This document shows, piece by piece, positions 55,075 through 63,988 of a stretch of DNA of 64,000 nt. Numbering within the stretch: position 1 is the stretch's first letter; each line of letters begins with the position of its first letter. A program made the position numbers and the translations under genes. The notes under the pieces are model-generated. The model was not told where the DNA came from and did no database searches. It saw nothing but the letters and a program-made list of their open reading frames with translations. The stretch spans positions 1,612,001 through 1,676,000 of the forward strand of contig OZ241909.1 in NCBI GenBank assembly GCA_965203735.1, read 5' to 3'. This stretch comes from Bin55 sp965203735 (GTDB lineage Bacteria > Pseudomonadota > Gammaproteobacteria > Pseudomonadales > Azotimanducaceae).

Positions 55075-56925
55075 CTAATACCAATCGACCCGGATCTGAT
55101 CTGCTTCTGACAGGTGCTGCCGTAATGATTTGACTTGCGCCTCGCTAAGCGTGTTGTGCTTGCGATCCGATCGAAGGAGGAAGGCAGCGGCAGAGGATTG
55201 ATGCTTCGCAGACGGAAATTCCTCAATGGATGCAAGCAGACTGATTGGATCTTCCTGTCCCCACTGGATGACTAGTCGAGAATAGTAGAGGTCGCGATCG
55301 GACTCTGGTAGTTGCTGAGCAAGATTAAGTGCCTCCGAAACATCTCCCTGGTAAGCAAGAGCCTTCCCTAGATGAAGTGTGGCTTCAAACTTGGTCTCTC
55401 CCTCCCGGACTTCGGGAAGCAGTTCTAATGCCAGTTGAGAGTCGCTTTCTGCAATTCGTTTCATGATGTGTGCTTCCAGTCCAACGGGTCGTGGGAGCGT
55501 GTGCTGCATATTGGGGTTAATCTGTACAAACAACTCATTCATAGATCCTCGATCCCATTCGGCTTGAGGCTGATCCCGAGCGATTTGAAAAGCGCCTCTT
55601 GGATCGGAGTCTAAGAGGCTAGAGACCAATTGGTTGCGCAGACCCGCCACGATAGATTCATAAGACGGATCGTCTAACAGCCAATCCAGCAACTTGCTGG
55701 GCTCGTGGGTCGACCAAATGGGGACCAGCCAAGATACCGCTGATGTTCGTAGTTTAAAGTCTTCAATTTGCAGTGCATATTCGCCGGCTTCTTGCAACGA
55801 ATTCTTCGCTACTTCACCCACACCTACGCGTGCAGCCACATACCGTACGGTTGCTGGAAGGACATCAAGGTTTCGCAGAATATAGTGCGGCTCTCTTTCC
55901 GCCCACACCGCTGCCACTTCTTGTTGAAGGTCCTTACGTAGAGCGTCGTCGCTGATTGTGTAGGTTGTTTCGAGAGCACCTTGGAGATCTGATTCTGCCC
56001 ACATGCGCATCAAGTCATCCTGTAGCGTGGGATGTTTGTCCGGGAGGCTGAGGACGTAATCTAGCGCGAGTCTGGGATCCTCCAACGCTATGTGTTTGAG
56101 AATGCTTCGAAAACTCCTCTGAAGAGAGTAGTCGTTTCCGGCTAGTTCACGAATTTCATCGATCGCTGAGGTATCCTCCACCTGATACCACTGGATTGCA
56201 AGCCCCTCGAGTACTTTGTAAATCTCCCAGACTTCTGAATTTCTGTGTCTCTTGGTTAGCTCGGCAAGATCTATCCACGTGTCTTGGGGATCTAGAGAAC
56301 ATTCCGAGATATACCAATCGGAAAATACCAACGCTGCGCTTAGTTCGGTAAGTCCCAGTTCGTGGCCGATTTCAAGCGCTTCTGACAAGTCACTTTGCAC
56401 ATGAGCGTTGAGAAAACCACCCATTGCTGAAATCCTTGACTGTGCATCAAGTCTTCTTGCGGCGTCGACTGCAGAATCTCTATCAACTATTCCCCAAGTT
56501 TCAAATATCGTCTCGAGTAATAAACCATACTGGGATTCCTTCATTGCCTCCGTTAGCTTTAATGCTCTAGGTGGGTCGTGTTTCGCCAGCCGCTGCAGAA
56601 CAGCCTCCTGCAATTCGCTTCGCACACGTTCCGAAATCCCACTTTCAGACCTGTCTGAGGTCAGTTCAATTACGTCCCCTAGTTCAATTTCTCGTAATCC
56701 AGCAACATAGGAGTAGATCCTCGAGAATCTCACATCAGATTGCTTGTGTAGATTTGGGTCTTTCAACAATTGCATCGCAGTGTTCAAGCTTTCAGAATTT
56801 TTTACTTCTGCGAGAACTGGTATGAGAGACACCAGCAGCAACACACAGGACAGAGACAATTTCACAGAGGTTTCTGGAAATTGCTTCGTCACCAATTGCT
56901 TCATGTTGAAAGTCAATTCAGTCAT
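55075..56925 (-). CDS. Exported helical-repeat protein, A type (A1)
   Basis: 616 residues from ATG 56925 (TGATG overlap with B1). Signal peptide core KLSLSCVLLLVSLIPVLA. Signatures ALELLPEVREGETKFEAT and QWGQEDPISLLASIEEFP; end LRQHLSEADQIRVDWY. It groups with A4 by the PVG-x-EAHIMK segment and with all A proteins by the WAEREPHYILRNLDVLP-type repeat and the following RYVAARVGVGEVAKNSLQE. Confidence 0.82.
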   Translation of the reverse strand: MTELTFNMKQLVTKQFPETSVKLSLSCVLLLVSLIPVLAEVKNSESLNTAMQLLKDPNLHKQSDVRFSRIYSYVAGLREIELGDVIELTSDRSESGISERVRSELQEAVLQRLAKHDPPRALKLTEAMKESQYGLLLETIFETWGIVDRDSAVDAARRLDAQSRISAMGGFLNAHVQSDLSEALEIGHELGLTELSAALVFSDWYISECSLDPQDTWIDLAELTKRHRNSEVWEIYKVLEGLAIQWYQVEDTSAIDEIRELAGNDYSLQRSFRSILKHIALEDPRLALDYVLSLPDKHPTLQDDLMRMWAESDLQGALETTYTISDDALRKDLQQEVAAVWAEREPHYILRNLDVLPATVRYVAARVGVGEVAKNSLQEAGEYALQIEDFKLRTSAVSWLVPIWSTHEPSKLLDWLLDDPSYESIVAGLRNQLVSSLLDSDPRGAFQIARDQPQAEWDRGSMNELFVQINPNMQHTLPRPVGLEAHIMKRIAESDSQLALELLPEVREGETKFEATLHLGKALAYQGDVSEALNLAQQLPESDRDLYYSRLVIQWGQEDPISLLASIEEFPSAKHQSSAAAFLLRSDRKHNTLSEAQVKSLRQHLSEADQIRVDWY

Positions 56926-58718
56926 CAATTACTGTCGAGCAAATCCCGATCTTCATCCATGAGATAGTTTCGCAGCGTCAGCACCTGTTGATCTGAAAAG
57001 TAGTTGGTTGAACTGTTCCAGCGGATCTGTTGTGTCGCGACTCCTGATCGAACCTTGGCAGTGGGAAATTGGTCCAAGGAGTCTACTAGCCCTTGAGGGT
57101 CCAATCGAGCCCAAGCTGCGCCCATTCGAAGGTAATACGCATATGCAAGTCCTCTCTCTTCGGGAAGTTGTGCCCCTAATTCCAGCGAATCCTTTGACCG
57201 ACCACTCTGTAGCAGTACTGTCGCTACACTTTCGTAGGCATTGAGCTTGGTCTTTCCGCCACGGACTTGAGGCAAGAGTTCCATAGCAGTGTCCGGCGCG
57301 AACGGAGCAATTTGAGAGATCACTTCACCTTCAAGTCCGAATCCATGACTTGGTGTAGGTAGTTCACGAGCAATCTGAAAGGCAACACTGGGTTTGTTTG
57401 TTGCAAGGGACCAAACTAAAGAACTTAGGACTTCCGTTCGAATACTCTCGATCTCAGGAGTGTTTTTTACCCATTCGAGGGCACTCTCGAGGTCCTTACG
57501 CGACCACGCCTCAACGAGTGCGCGAGCGGCCTTTGGCTGTGATTGGTCGTCCAGTTGCAACACGGTTTGTGCCGCAAGGGATGGCGCCGCGGTCCAGACC
57601 ATTCTTCGAACTGCAACTGCGCTGGCGTCTCCTCGAAAATCCTCAGGGATATGATTCAGACTTTCCAGTATCCATGAAGGATCACCTCTAAACTGAGTCG
57701 CCCACTCGTACTCGGACATCCAGTTCGCAAGGACAATACCTTCCAGTCGTCTGCGAAATTGGCTAGACGGGATGGAGTGAACCCTATTGATAGCTGCAAT
57801 TGGATCTATCCTTGCCCAATTGTTCACCATTGAACGGATGGTTCTGTTACGACCCGGAAAATTGAGCTCCATTGCGTAGTCAAACGCTTGATTGGGCATA
57901 GTTGCAACTAACTTCACCAAAGTGCGGCCGAGAACTCTCTTTCGCATCTCATAATTGGTTAAAGATGCTCGGACAGAGTCAAGTGCGCCAATTCCTGACT
58001 CATTAACCCACGCCGTAGCAACGTCTGCCAAGTTTTGATAGTGAATAGAGTTGGGACGAGCCTTCTCTACTATGTCGTACCAAACCTTCATGGGATTCTC
58101 AATCGATTCGCCGACAAGTGGGTCGGGTTGTGTTGAAGCGGGACGTATGCCGCTATCAAGGGAGATATAGCTTCCAGTGGGGCGAGGAGGAGGGTTCAAG
58201 TCTTCTCCAAACTCTCTTTCAATGGTGCTTGTCTCATCGGACGAGAAATTTTGACTAACGGCGAAGACGGAATCAAGCACTTCTCGTTTGTCCCAATGAT
58301 CCAGGCTATTCACACGCTCCATAGCTCCATTCAGATCATCCTGTGCCCACTCGCGAAAGACTACGTTCATATGTTTGGATCGATGGGGTTCAAGTCTTTG
58401 CAGAGCGAAACTCAGGGCTTTTTCAGGATCGATTCCCGCCAAACGTTGGACTAACAATGCTTGGAAATCCGTCCGCGTCTTTGGCTTTACCTTCCAGGAG
58501 CTTCGCGTAGATTGATTGAGCCAATCATCAATCTTGTCTTCGTCAATCTCAAGGATCCATGACGCAAACGCTACATTCCGCTCGAATGGAAGTACGGGAA
58601 TTTCAAGATCTCTGATTTGATCGGGTAGTTTGCGGTGTTCAACCGAGTCGTCCGCTGCGGCGGATGCGCCCATTCCAATAAGAACAGACAGTACAGCTGT
58701 GAGCGCAGAAGATCTCAT
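56925..58718 (-). CDS. Exported helical-repeat protein, B type (B1)
   Basis: 597 residues; first gene of the array in the direction of transcription. Signal peptide (ALTAVLSVLIGMGASAAA). B-type opening LPDQIRDLEIPVLPFERN and FASWILEID, repeats, signature AMELLPQVRGGKTKLNAY, and AWARLDPQGLVDSLDQFP. It ends in DLLDSN. The TGA stop shares its A with the A1 start codon. No strong sigma-70 promoter can be picked in the upstream DNA. Confidence 0.82.
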   Translation of the reverse strand: MRSSALTAVLSVLIGMGASAAADDSVEHRKLPDQIRDLEIPVLPFERNVAFASWILEIDEDKIDDWLNQSTRSSWKVKPKTRTDFQALLVQRLAGIDPEKALSFALQRLEPHRSKHMNVVFREWAQDDLNGAMERVNSLDHWDKREVLDSVFAVSQNFSSDETSTIEREFGEDLNPPPRPTGSYISLDSGIRPASTQPDPLVGESIENPMKVWYDIVEKARPNSIHYQNLADVATAWVNESGIGALDSVRASLTNYEMRKRVLGRTLVKLVATMPNQAFDYAMELNFPGRNRTIRSMVNNWARIDPIAAINRVHSIPSSQFRRRLEGIVLANWMSEYEWATQFRGDPSWILESLNHIPEDFRGDASAVAVRRMVWTAAPSLAAQTVLQLDDQSQPKAARALVEAWSRKDLESALEWVKNTPEIESIRTEVLSSLVWSLATNKPSVAFQIARELPTPSHGFGLEGEVISQIAPFAPDTAMELLPQVRGGKTKLNAYESVATVLLQSGRSKDSLELGAQLPEERGLAYAYYLRMGAAWARLDPQGLVDSLDQFPTAKVRSGVATQQIRWNSSTNYFSDQQVLTLRNYLMDEDRDLLDSN

Positions 58719-59093
58719 TTCAGTTCAATTGAAACACGAAGCAGTTCCCATTCCAAGGCATTCAAAGATTTTTCCAATTGCGTTGTGAAATTGAAGAGGG
58801 AACTTCGTTGTACCCGTCGACTGGCTCATTGAACCATAGCTAGTTGGTAGTAAGTTTTAGTTGTGCCGATCGACTTATCAAAGCTTTCTTGTATTCCCAT
58901 ATGTCTTATTCACAGACCTACTGCTTTGTGATTGATTTTTCCAATAAGTCTCAATAGTAGTCCCGTGATGCAGAAATCGAGAGCAGATTAAGACTCAGGC
59001 TTGCACTTTTTTTTGTGCTTGCGATTGGTCTTTGTGAGCCAACTGAGAGTTGCGTGGTGATGCTGTGCAATTGATCGCTCTGCGCCTCCTTGC
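58719..59093. other. Upstream region of the B-A array, no gene seen
   Basis: 375 bases. The part next to B1 shares blocks with the B2 upstream DNA and should hold the promoter of the array. A short GCAC-T8-GTGC hairpin at 59003-59018 is too weak to call a terminator. Nothing else is recognised. Confidence 0.45.
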
Positions 59094-59235
59094 CTACACG
59101 TTGAAGGTGCTAAACCAAGGCAACATCCAATGGGTTGTAGCGGTATAGCCTAGATTTTCTGCGGGCCAACATTGGCTGAAGGACTTCAAGGATTCTCTCA
59201 AGTCTCTATGCGCTCTTGTCACCGTAGCGGCCGGA
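59094..59235 (-). pseudogene. Remnant of the 3' end of a gene like the 61231-62595 regulator
   Basis: The minus strand reads DLRESLKSFSQCW and, after a diverged stretch, TTHWMLPWF in one frame. The intact regulator ends DLRDSLEALSKCW, then TTSWMLPWY. A further piece upstream (RYGDKSA, against RYGEEAM) is one frame off, so a frameshift is present. At DNA level 59114-59129 and 61254-61269 are identical over 16 bases. No start exists; this is a decayed 3' fragment. Confidence 0.72.
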
Positions 59236-59282
59236 CTTGTATGCACTATTACCAGCCGATTTCTTCTACGAAACGACTATCT

Positions 59283-60128
59283 CTACGAAGTTCGGCTGTA
59301 AAGCCAGTCGAAGAAGCTCACCAACTCACTCCAGTAACTAGAAAATGAAGGAACACTAGAAAGCTGGTGGACAAGCATCTGTTCCCAACTGTTTTCGAGC
59401 AGTGCTCGATGAGCCTCGACATCCTCGAAGCCAGGAACCTCAATTTGCTTGAAAGCACACTTTTGAACAAGCACGTCGAACAATGCTTCTGGCGTTGGTA
59501 GCAATGTAGTATTTCTATATAGGTTTATTACGTCATACAAGTCGCGTGGACGTGCTCGATCAGCTAGTGCTCTCACTTTCTCGCCAAAGAGCTCAACATA
59601 GGAATAAGTACTAATACTGAACCCTTTGTCGGGAGAATCGTTGTAAGGGTGGATTACGGGGTTTCGTTCCGATTGAAGAACGACACACTCATCTGCGGTT
59701 AGGTCAAGCTTTATACGTGGCACGTTCCTGCCCCGAGGAGAGACTGGACCTTGATAGCCGACACGTACTTGGCAGTTGAGTCTCCCGATGGGGCTGTGAT
59801 AAATCTCTACTTTCCTTGCATTGATTGGAAATTCGATAGCTGATTGTCTATAGACTCGATTGGTTAATTCTGAAAACACCGACCACAGAAAACCCTCGTC
59901 CACATGCGATGTGTTGGTAAGCGTGAAGTCTAAGTCTTCAGAGTATCGGTAAGTTTCAAAGAAACACTTTCTGAGACAGGTGCCCCCTTTGAATAGCCAG
60001 CTCTCGCGGAGATAAGGATGATTGTCAATTCCCCACAGGAGCCACCCGAGTACATAGTCCTTCTCAACAACATGAGGTAGGAGCTCGAGTGAGTTTGAGA
60101 TCTTTATGATTTCAGTCTTGCTGATCAC
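59283..60128 (-). CDS. abiEii: AbiEii-type nucleotidyltransferase toxin
   Basis: Toxin of a type IV toxin-antitoxin/abortive infection system; relatives are nucleotidyltransferases that block growth, reported to modify tRNA. The 281 residues contain the core motif KGGTCLRK (47-54) followed by YSEDLDFTL (62-70), whose aspartates bind metal and nucleotide, then a conserved LxGEKxRAL-like segment (LFGEKVRALADRARPRD). Both catalytic acids are present. It overlaps the antitoxin gene by 17 bases, the usual order (antitoxin first). It reads into the DNA that holds the regulator remnant. Confidence 0.9.
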   Translation of the reverse strand: MISKTEIIKISNSLELLPHVVEKDYVLGWLLWGIDNHPYLRESWLFKGGTCLRKCFFETYRYSEDLDFTLTNTSHVDEGFLWSVFSELTNRVYRQSAIEFPINARKVEIYHSPIGRLNCQVRVGYQGPVSPRGRNVPRIKLDLTADECVVLQSERNPVIHPYNDSPDKGFSISTYSYVELFGEKVRALADRARPRDLYDVINLYRNTTLLPTPEALFDVLVQKCAFKQIEVPGFEDVEAHRALLENSWEQMLVHQLSSVPSFSSYWSELVSFFDWLYSRTS

Positions 60129-60933
60129 TGTTCGTACTTACAGACCAGTTTGATGGAATCCATAGATGCCACTTTGAAACGAGTCTTGGGCACTCCATGG
60201 TTGGGTCTAGCTTGGCGTTCCCTCTTGTGAGACGGGTACTGCAAACTTTCACCAACTCTTCTGAATCATCGTGGTGCTCCGCTATTAGACCGAGACGTTT
60301 GAACACCGCTCCGTTGTCAAAACGTATTGCATAGTCCAACAAGACATCGTCGTTGCGGCGTTCGCTCCGCAAGTAATGGTTCACACATTCGATTACGTGT
60401 TGGATGCCTCCGCCGATTGAAGGGGTATCAAGAAGGTCAATGACTGTACGATGGATGTCGGATACCAGAACTTCTACATTACTTCTCCATACAGGTTCTT
60501 GGCCAAAAAAAAATCGTTGTTGGATGCTACGCAAAACAAACTTAGTGCCATGGTGTGTCTGACGCCGCTCGCGAACAGACTTGGAAGTCATCACTACGAT
60601 TGGGCGAAAGACCTGGTCTGTCAGGCTCCAATACTCGGCAGCACTCCAGCCCCCAACATACGCGGGTGAGAAGAGAGCAGGAATCAGAATCCATGGATCT
60701 TCTAAAACGAAGTCGGAGTCAAGTAATCCAAGCTGCGCTGCAACGTACGTCCCGGGACCGACTCGGCGGAGCCAACCTTGTCGAGACCAACGCGAGACCA
60801 GTCCCGTTGCTTTCGTACGGTTTATCGAAAGGATAGACTCGACATCATCGATCCGAAAAATCTCTGGTGCATGCCGGACAACTCTTGCAAGATTGCTTCT
60901 GCCCGCGGGAATTGTCTTGTCGAGAATTTTCAT
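60112..60933 (-). CDS. abiEi: AbiEi-type antitoxin with winged-helix domain
   Basis: Antitoxin of 273 residues. The N-terminal winged helix (FRIDDVESILSINRTKA, then LVSRWSRQGWLRRVGPGTY) would bind the operator and repress the pair; the C-terminal part (YVGGWSAAEYW onward) is the conserved AbiEi_4-like domain that antagonises the toxin. The 297 bases upstream (60934-61230) are very AT-rich and should hold the autoregulated promoter. AbiE pairs protect against phage in several bacteria. Confidence 0.88.
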   Translation of the reverse strand: MKILDKTIPAGRSNLARVVRHAPEIFRIDDVESILSINRTKATGLVSRWSRQGWLRRVGPGTYVAAQLGLLDSDFVLEDPWILIPALFSPAYVGGWSAAEYWSLTDQVFRPIVVMTSKSVRERRQTHHGTKFVLRSIQQRFFFGQEPVWRSNVEVLVSDIHRTVIDLLDTPSIGGGIQHVIECVNHYLRSERRNDDVLLDYAIRFDNGAVFKRLGLIAEHHDDSEELVKVCSTRLTRGNAKLDPTMECPRLVSKWHLWIPSNWSVSTNSDQQD

Positions 60934-61230
60934 AGGTTCTTTCTGTACTGTCCGCGAGTCGTTATCGGCTAACGCCTCTCTCTAATCTGAAACTCAGCAT
61001 AAAATGTTTAGTTTATTGTAAGTGCGTTTTATGTATTAAATAACTATTTTGTGCATCTATAATATACATAGGGTTCTACGGTGCAAGAGTTAATCCCGAA
61101 AAAACTTTCTATATGTGGAGCCCGTCGTCGTCTCTTCTCGCAACGTATGAACAATCATGTGAGTCTGATTCTCATGAAACGATTCGAAGTCGATACCTGA
61201 TGTTGGACATCAGACACACTTTAAGTACTG

Positions 61231-62595
61231 TCACCGTACTTTGTATGGACAATACCAAGGCAACATCCAGCTGGTTGTATTTGGATAGTCTGGAGCTCCC
61301 TCGAGCCAGCATTTGCTTAGCGCTTCCAACGAGTCTCTCAAATCGTTCATAGCTTCTTCTCCATAGCGACGACGCCATCGGGACTCGAGCTCATACACCA
61401 AGAAAGAGTAGGAGTCCCGTGCACGTCTTGCTTTAGGAGCGAGGTAAATGGTTCGTGAGTTGTCAGTCGGTTTGCCGGGTTCCAGAACAATGTTCATATG
61501 TCGTTCGTGGAGAGATCTGCCATTACCAGTTATTCCGCCAGCGGATCGAACGGTTTCAAGCCGGACTCCCTCATTGCCGATGTACTGAAACAACGACAAG
61601 ATGTGACCTAATCGCCCCAGATTCTCCATTTCATACTCAATTGCAAATCCCGCCAGAGCTTGTGACAAGAGTGCGGACATGGGCATGTTGCTCGAATCAT
61701 CTAGAGAGTCTCTCAGAATGACGGGCCACTCTTCTCCTCGTGCAGGGATCCTCGGCGGACCCCGCTCAGCCGGTAGGTATGGTCCACCAGTCAGCGCATC
61801 GTCAGCTGGTCCATAGCCTGTAATGTAATACGGATACTCGAGCTCAAAACCTCTGACAATTTGTTCCAGTGCTGAATGGAGCCGTTCGCAGAGTTTCGAA
61901 TTGGCTGTCTTCCATCGATTCTCAATTGCTTCGATTCTCCTTTCGGCAGTTTGATTCACCCGTACCCCAGTGTCCGTTAACTTCACGAGAACCGTTGTTC
62001 GTCCAGAGGTTCTACGTCGAGTCTCGATCCACCCAAGTGACTCACACTCCCTCATGACCACCTTTCGAGTTCGCGTAGAGATAATCGCTCGCTTGTTTAT
62101 CTCAGTTTGCGGAATTAGATCCTGACCCAGCACGCGGAGCATGTTGGACCACACGGGAAGACTAGGAAGATCCGTAACACTTGAGACCGTGGAGTACTCT
62201 CGGGTGAATGCTGTCAGACAGTGGCTCAGCAGAATCGGAAGGGCAATGTCTCCGAGCTTTTGGGCATGTGGTGAAGGTGGTTCGGACATTTCCAATTCGG
62301 ACGCGTATCTTAGAGCTCGTGTCAGTCCTGCTGCTTGCTCGGACGTAAAAGTCAGATACAAGGATGGAATTCCTTGCTTGTCCGAATCAGAAACTAAGTT
62401 GGACCTTGTACGCTTTAGCGCATAGAGCACTAGCAATCGCTCAGCGCTTCCAATCGAGTCTTGACTGAATTGGATTGTGCCGCGAATGGAGACTTCGTCG
62501 TTGGATTCACCAAGTTCAGATTCGTGCAACTCGTGGCTCAAAACTCCTGAGAATGAGTTCAGGGCTTCCCTAAGACCTTTGATGTGGTAATTCAT
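61231..62595 (-). CDS. Putative regulator with two MarR-like winged-helix halves
   Basis: 454 residues, not firmly assigned. An N-terminal non-conserved part precedes a winged-helix region around residues 145-215 (INKRAIISTRTRKVVMRE, then GWIETRR and LVKLTDTG), which looks like MarR helix-turn-helix plus wing. A second, weaker half lies around residues 320-420 (LGHILSLFQYIGNEG, later RTIYLAPKARRA). Each half is followed by a helical stretch ending in an aromatic-rich tail, suggesting internal duplication. A degenerate copy of the gene's 3' end lies at 59094-59235, beyond the AbiE pair. Ligand and targets unknown. Confidence 0.6.
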   Translation of the reverse strand: MNYHIKGLREALNSFSGVLSHELHESELGESNDEVSIRGTIQFSQDSIGSAERLLVLYALKRTRSNLVSDSDKQGIPSLYLTFTSEQAAGLTRALRYASELEMSEPPSPHAQKLGDIALPILLSHCLTAFTREYSTVSSVTDLPSLPVWSNMLRVLGQDLIPQTEINKRAIISTRTRKVVMRECESLGWIETRRRTSGRTTVLVKLTDTGVRVNQTAERRIEAIENRWKTANSKLCERLHSALEQIVRGFELEYPYYITGYGPADDALTGGPYLPAERGPPRIPARGEEWPVILRDSLDDSSNMPMSALLSQALAGFAIEYEMENLGRLGHILSLFQYIGNEGVRLETVRSAGGITGNGRSLHERHMNIVLEPGKPTDNSRTIYLAPKARRARDSYSFLVYELESRWRRRYGEEAMNDLRDSLEALSKCWLEGAPDYPNTTSWMLPWYCPYKVR

Positions 62596-62818
62596 GACCT
62601 TTGACTAGTTCCGAAAGGAGGGTCCATTAGCTCTGTGGGATGGAAACTCTCTGTGATGAACTTACTGCGACGTGGCAGATAGCCAAAATACAAACCAATC
62701 CGCAACAAAGGGGATGACTCGTCTATCGAGGTACATGAAATCGAGGGAACATGTGAAACCGCTATAGGCGCGTTGGTGAATCGCGCACGAGTTCATAGCT
62801 GACAGGCGATCTGCTGTC

Positions 62819-63988
62819 TTACTGGATTCCGTAGAGATTTTGGACGTTCTCGTACGTAATCTTGTTTCGATCCGCCTCTGAAATTCCTTCAAACAACTCG
62901 TCAAGAACATCCAAAGAGCACGGCCACGTTGAATCAGTATGCGGGTAGTCCGAGCCCCACATCAGATTGTCCACGCCGATGAAATTTCGGGTTGCCAATG
63001 CAGGGCGATCATCTTCAATTGTCGCGAAAAACTGACGCTTCCAGATTTCTTGTGGAGAGGCACCCGCATAAGGTTCACTCTTATTTCTATATTCCCGCTG
63101 AAGTCCTTGGTCCACCCGGTCCAGCCAATGGGCAATCCACCCGGCATTGAATTCAGCTACGACGATTTTGAGTCTAGGATGTCGTTCGCAGACTCCGCGG
63201 CACATGAACTCGACAATTGTTCGTTGAACCGTGGATTGAGTCGCAGCGTAATCGGCTATGCCGTCACGGTGAACAGGCTTCGTTCGAAATTCTCGTGGAC
63301 GATAGGCTGCGCATCCGACATGCATTGACAACGGAAAGTTAGCTTCTTCGGCTAGGGACCAAATGGGTTGGTAGGCGAGGTCGAAGTATGGACTATCGGA
63401 AGGAGAGGTACACGGAATCATGCCTCCCCGAAATCCGAGTTTAATCACCCGTTCCAATTCGATAACCGCAGCATCAATGTCTTGGATGGGCAACGCGGCC
63501 AGTCCGTATAGGCGTCCATTTGAAGCAGTTGTGTAGTTGTGTAGCCAATCGTTGTAGTTCTTTTGAAGTGCTACAAGGAGATCCACATTATTCATTCCAA
63601 ACATGCCGAAATAGCCCGGGTAAAGGAACTCTGCCCTCAGCCCATCGATGTCTTGATCTTCATATCGATGCGCACCGTCCAGCAAACCTTTCCGCATTCC
63701 TGCATACCCTTTGTTGAATAACGCAACTAGCTCGGGATCCTGCATATGAGCAACTTCAGGTTTTCTGCCGGTTCTGCGTTCAAGAGGCTCATTTCGAGCA
63801 AGTCTGGTCGCAGCCATGCCCATTCGGGCCACACTTACTCCACGCATACCGTACTTGGGTATGACAATTGCATCGACTTGATCGCCGACGTCCATTATTC
63901 GGGGCGCCTCGTCGCCGAAACGATCAGCCAGACCAAGAAAGACGTCGGGACCTTCTACAACATGAGAGTCAGCCGAGATAGGTTTCAA
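62819..63988 (-). CDS. Amidohydrolase (Amidohydro_2, decarboxylase-like) family protein
   Basis: TIM-barrel metal-dependent hydrolase or decarboxylase of 389 residues. Metal/active-site segments: ADSHVVEG at the N-terminus (in place of the usual HxH), PLSMHVGC in the middle, and the catalytic Asp in WGSDYPHTDSTWP. The GSDYPHxDSTWP motif is common in the group that includes ring-cleavage and orsellinate/ACMS decarboxylase-like enzymes of catabolic clusters. The start ATG lies 12 bases inside the window, so the gene is complete. No signal peptide; cytoplasmic. Substrate unknown. Confidence 0.9.
   Translation of the reverse strand: MKPISADSHVVEGPDVFLGLADRFGDEAPRIMDVGDQVDAIVIPKYGMRGVSVARMGMAATRLARNEPLERRTGRKPEVAHMQDPELVALFNKGYAGMRKGLLDGAHRYEDQDIDGLRAEFLYPGYFGMFGMNNVDLLVALQKNYNDWLHNYTTASNGRLYGLAALPIQDIDAAVIELERVIKLGFRGGMIPCTSPSDSPYFDLAYQPIWSLAEEANFPLSMHVGCAAYRPREFRTKPVHRDGIADYAATQSTVQRTIVEFMCRGVCERHPRLKIVVAEFNAGWIAHWLDRVDQGLQREYRNKSEPYAGASPQEIWKRQFFATIEDDRPALATRNFIGVDNLMWGSDYPHTDSTWPCSLDVLDELFEGISEADRNKITYENVQNLYGIQ

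Larger units (their letters stand above)
43330..58718 (-). repeat. Four tandem copies of a two-gene B-A cassette
   Basis: Cassettes at 56.9-58.7/55.1-56.9, 52.7-54.5/50.9-52.7, 49.0-50.8/47.2-49.0 and 45.2-46.9/43.3-45.2 kb. Each is about 3.6 kb and codes for one B protein (595-597 residues) and one A protein (608-616 residues), joined by the same TGATG overlap. Gaps between cassettes are 539, 100 and 228 bases. Sequence blocks upstream of the B starts are also related. Similarity is at the level of old, diverged duplicates rather than identical repeats. Confidence 0.88.

Noticed and set aside
43330..58718. Tandem array as a CRISPR-like or DNA satellite repeat
   Set aside because: The repeated units are full protein-coding cassettes with diverged sequence, not short identical repeats with spacers.
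59003..59018. GCAC-T8-GTGC as a terminator
   Set aside because: Only four base pairs in the stem and the T run is in the loop, not after the stem.
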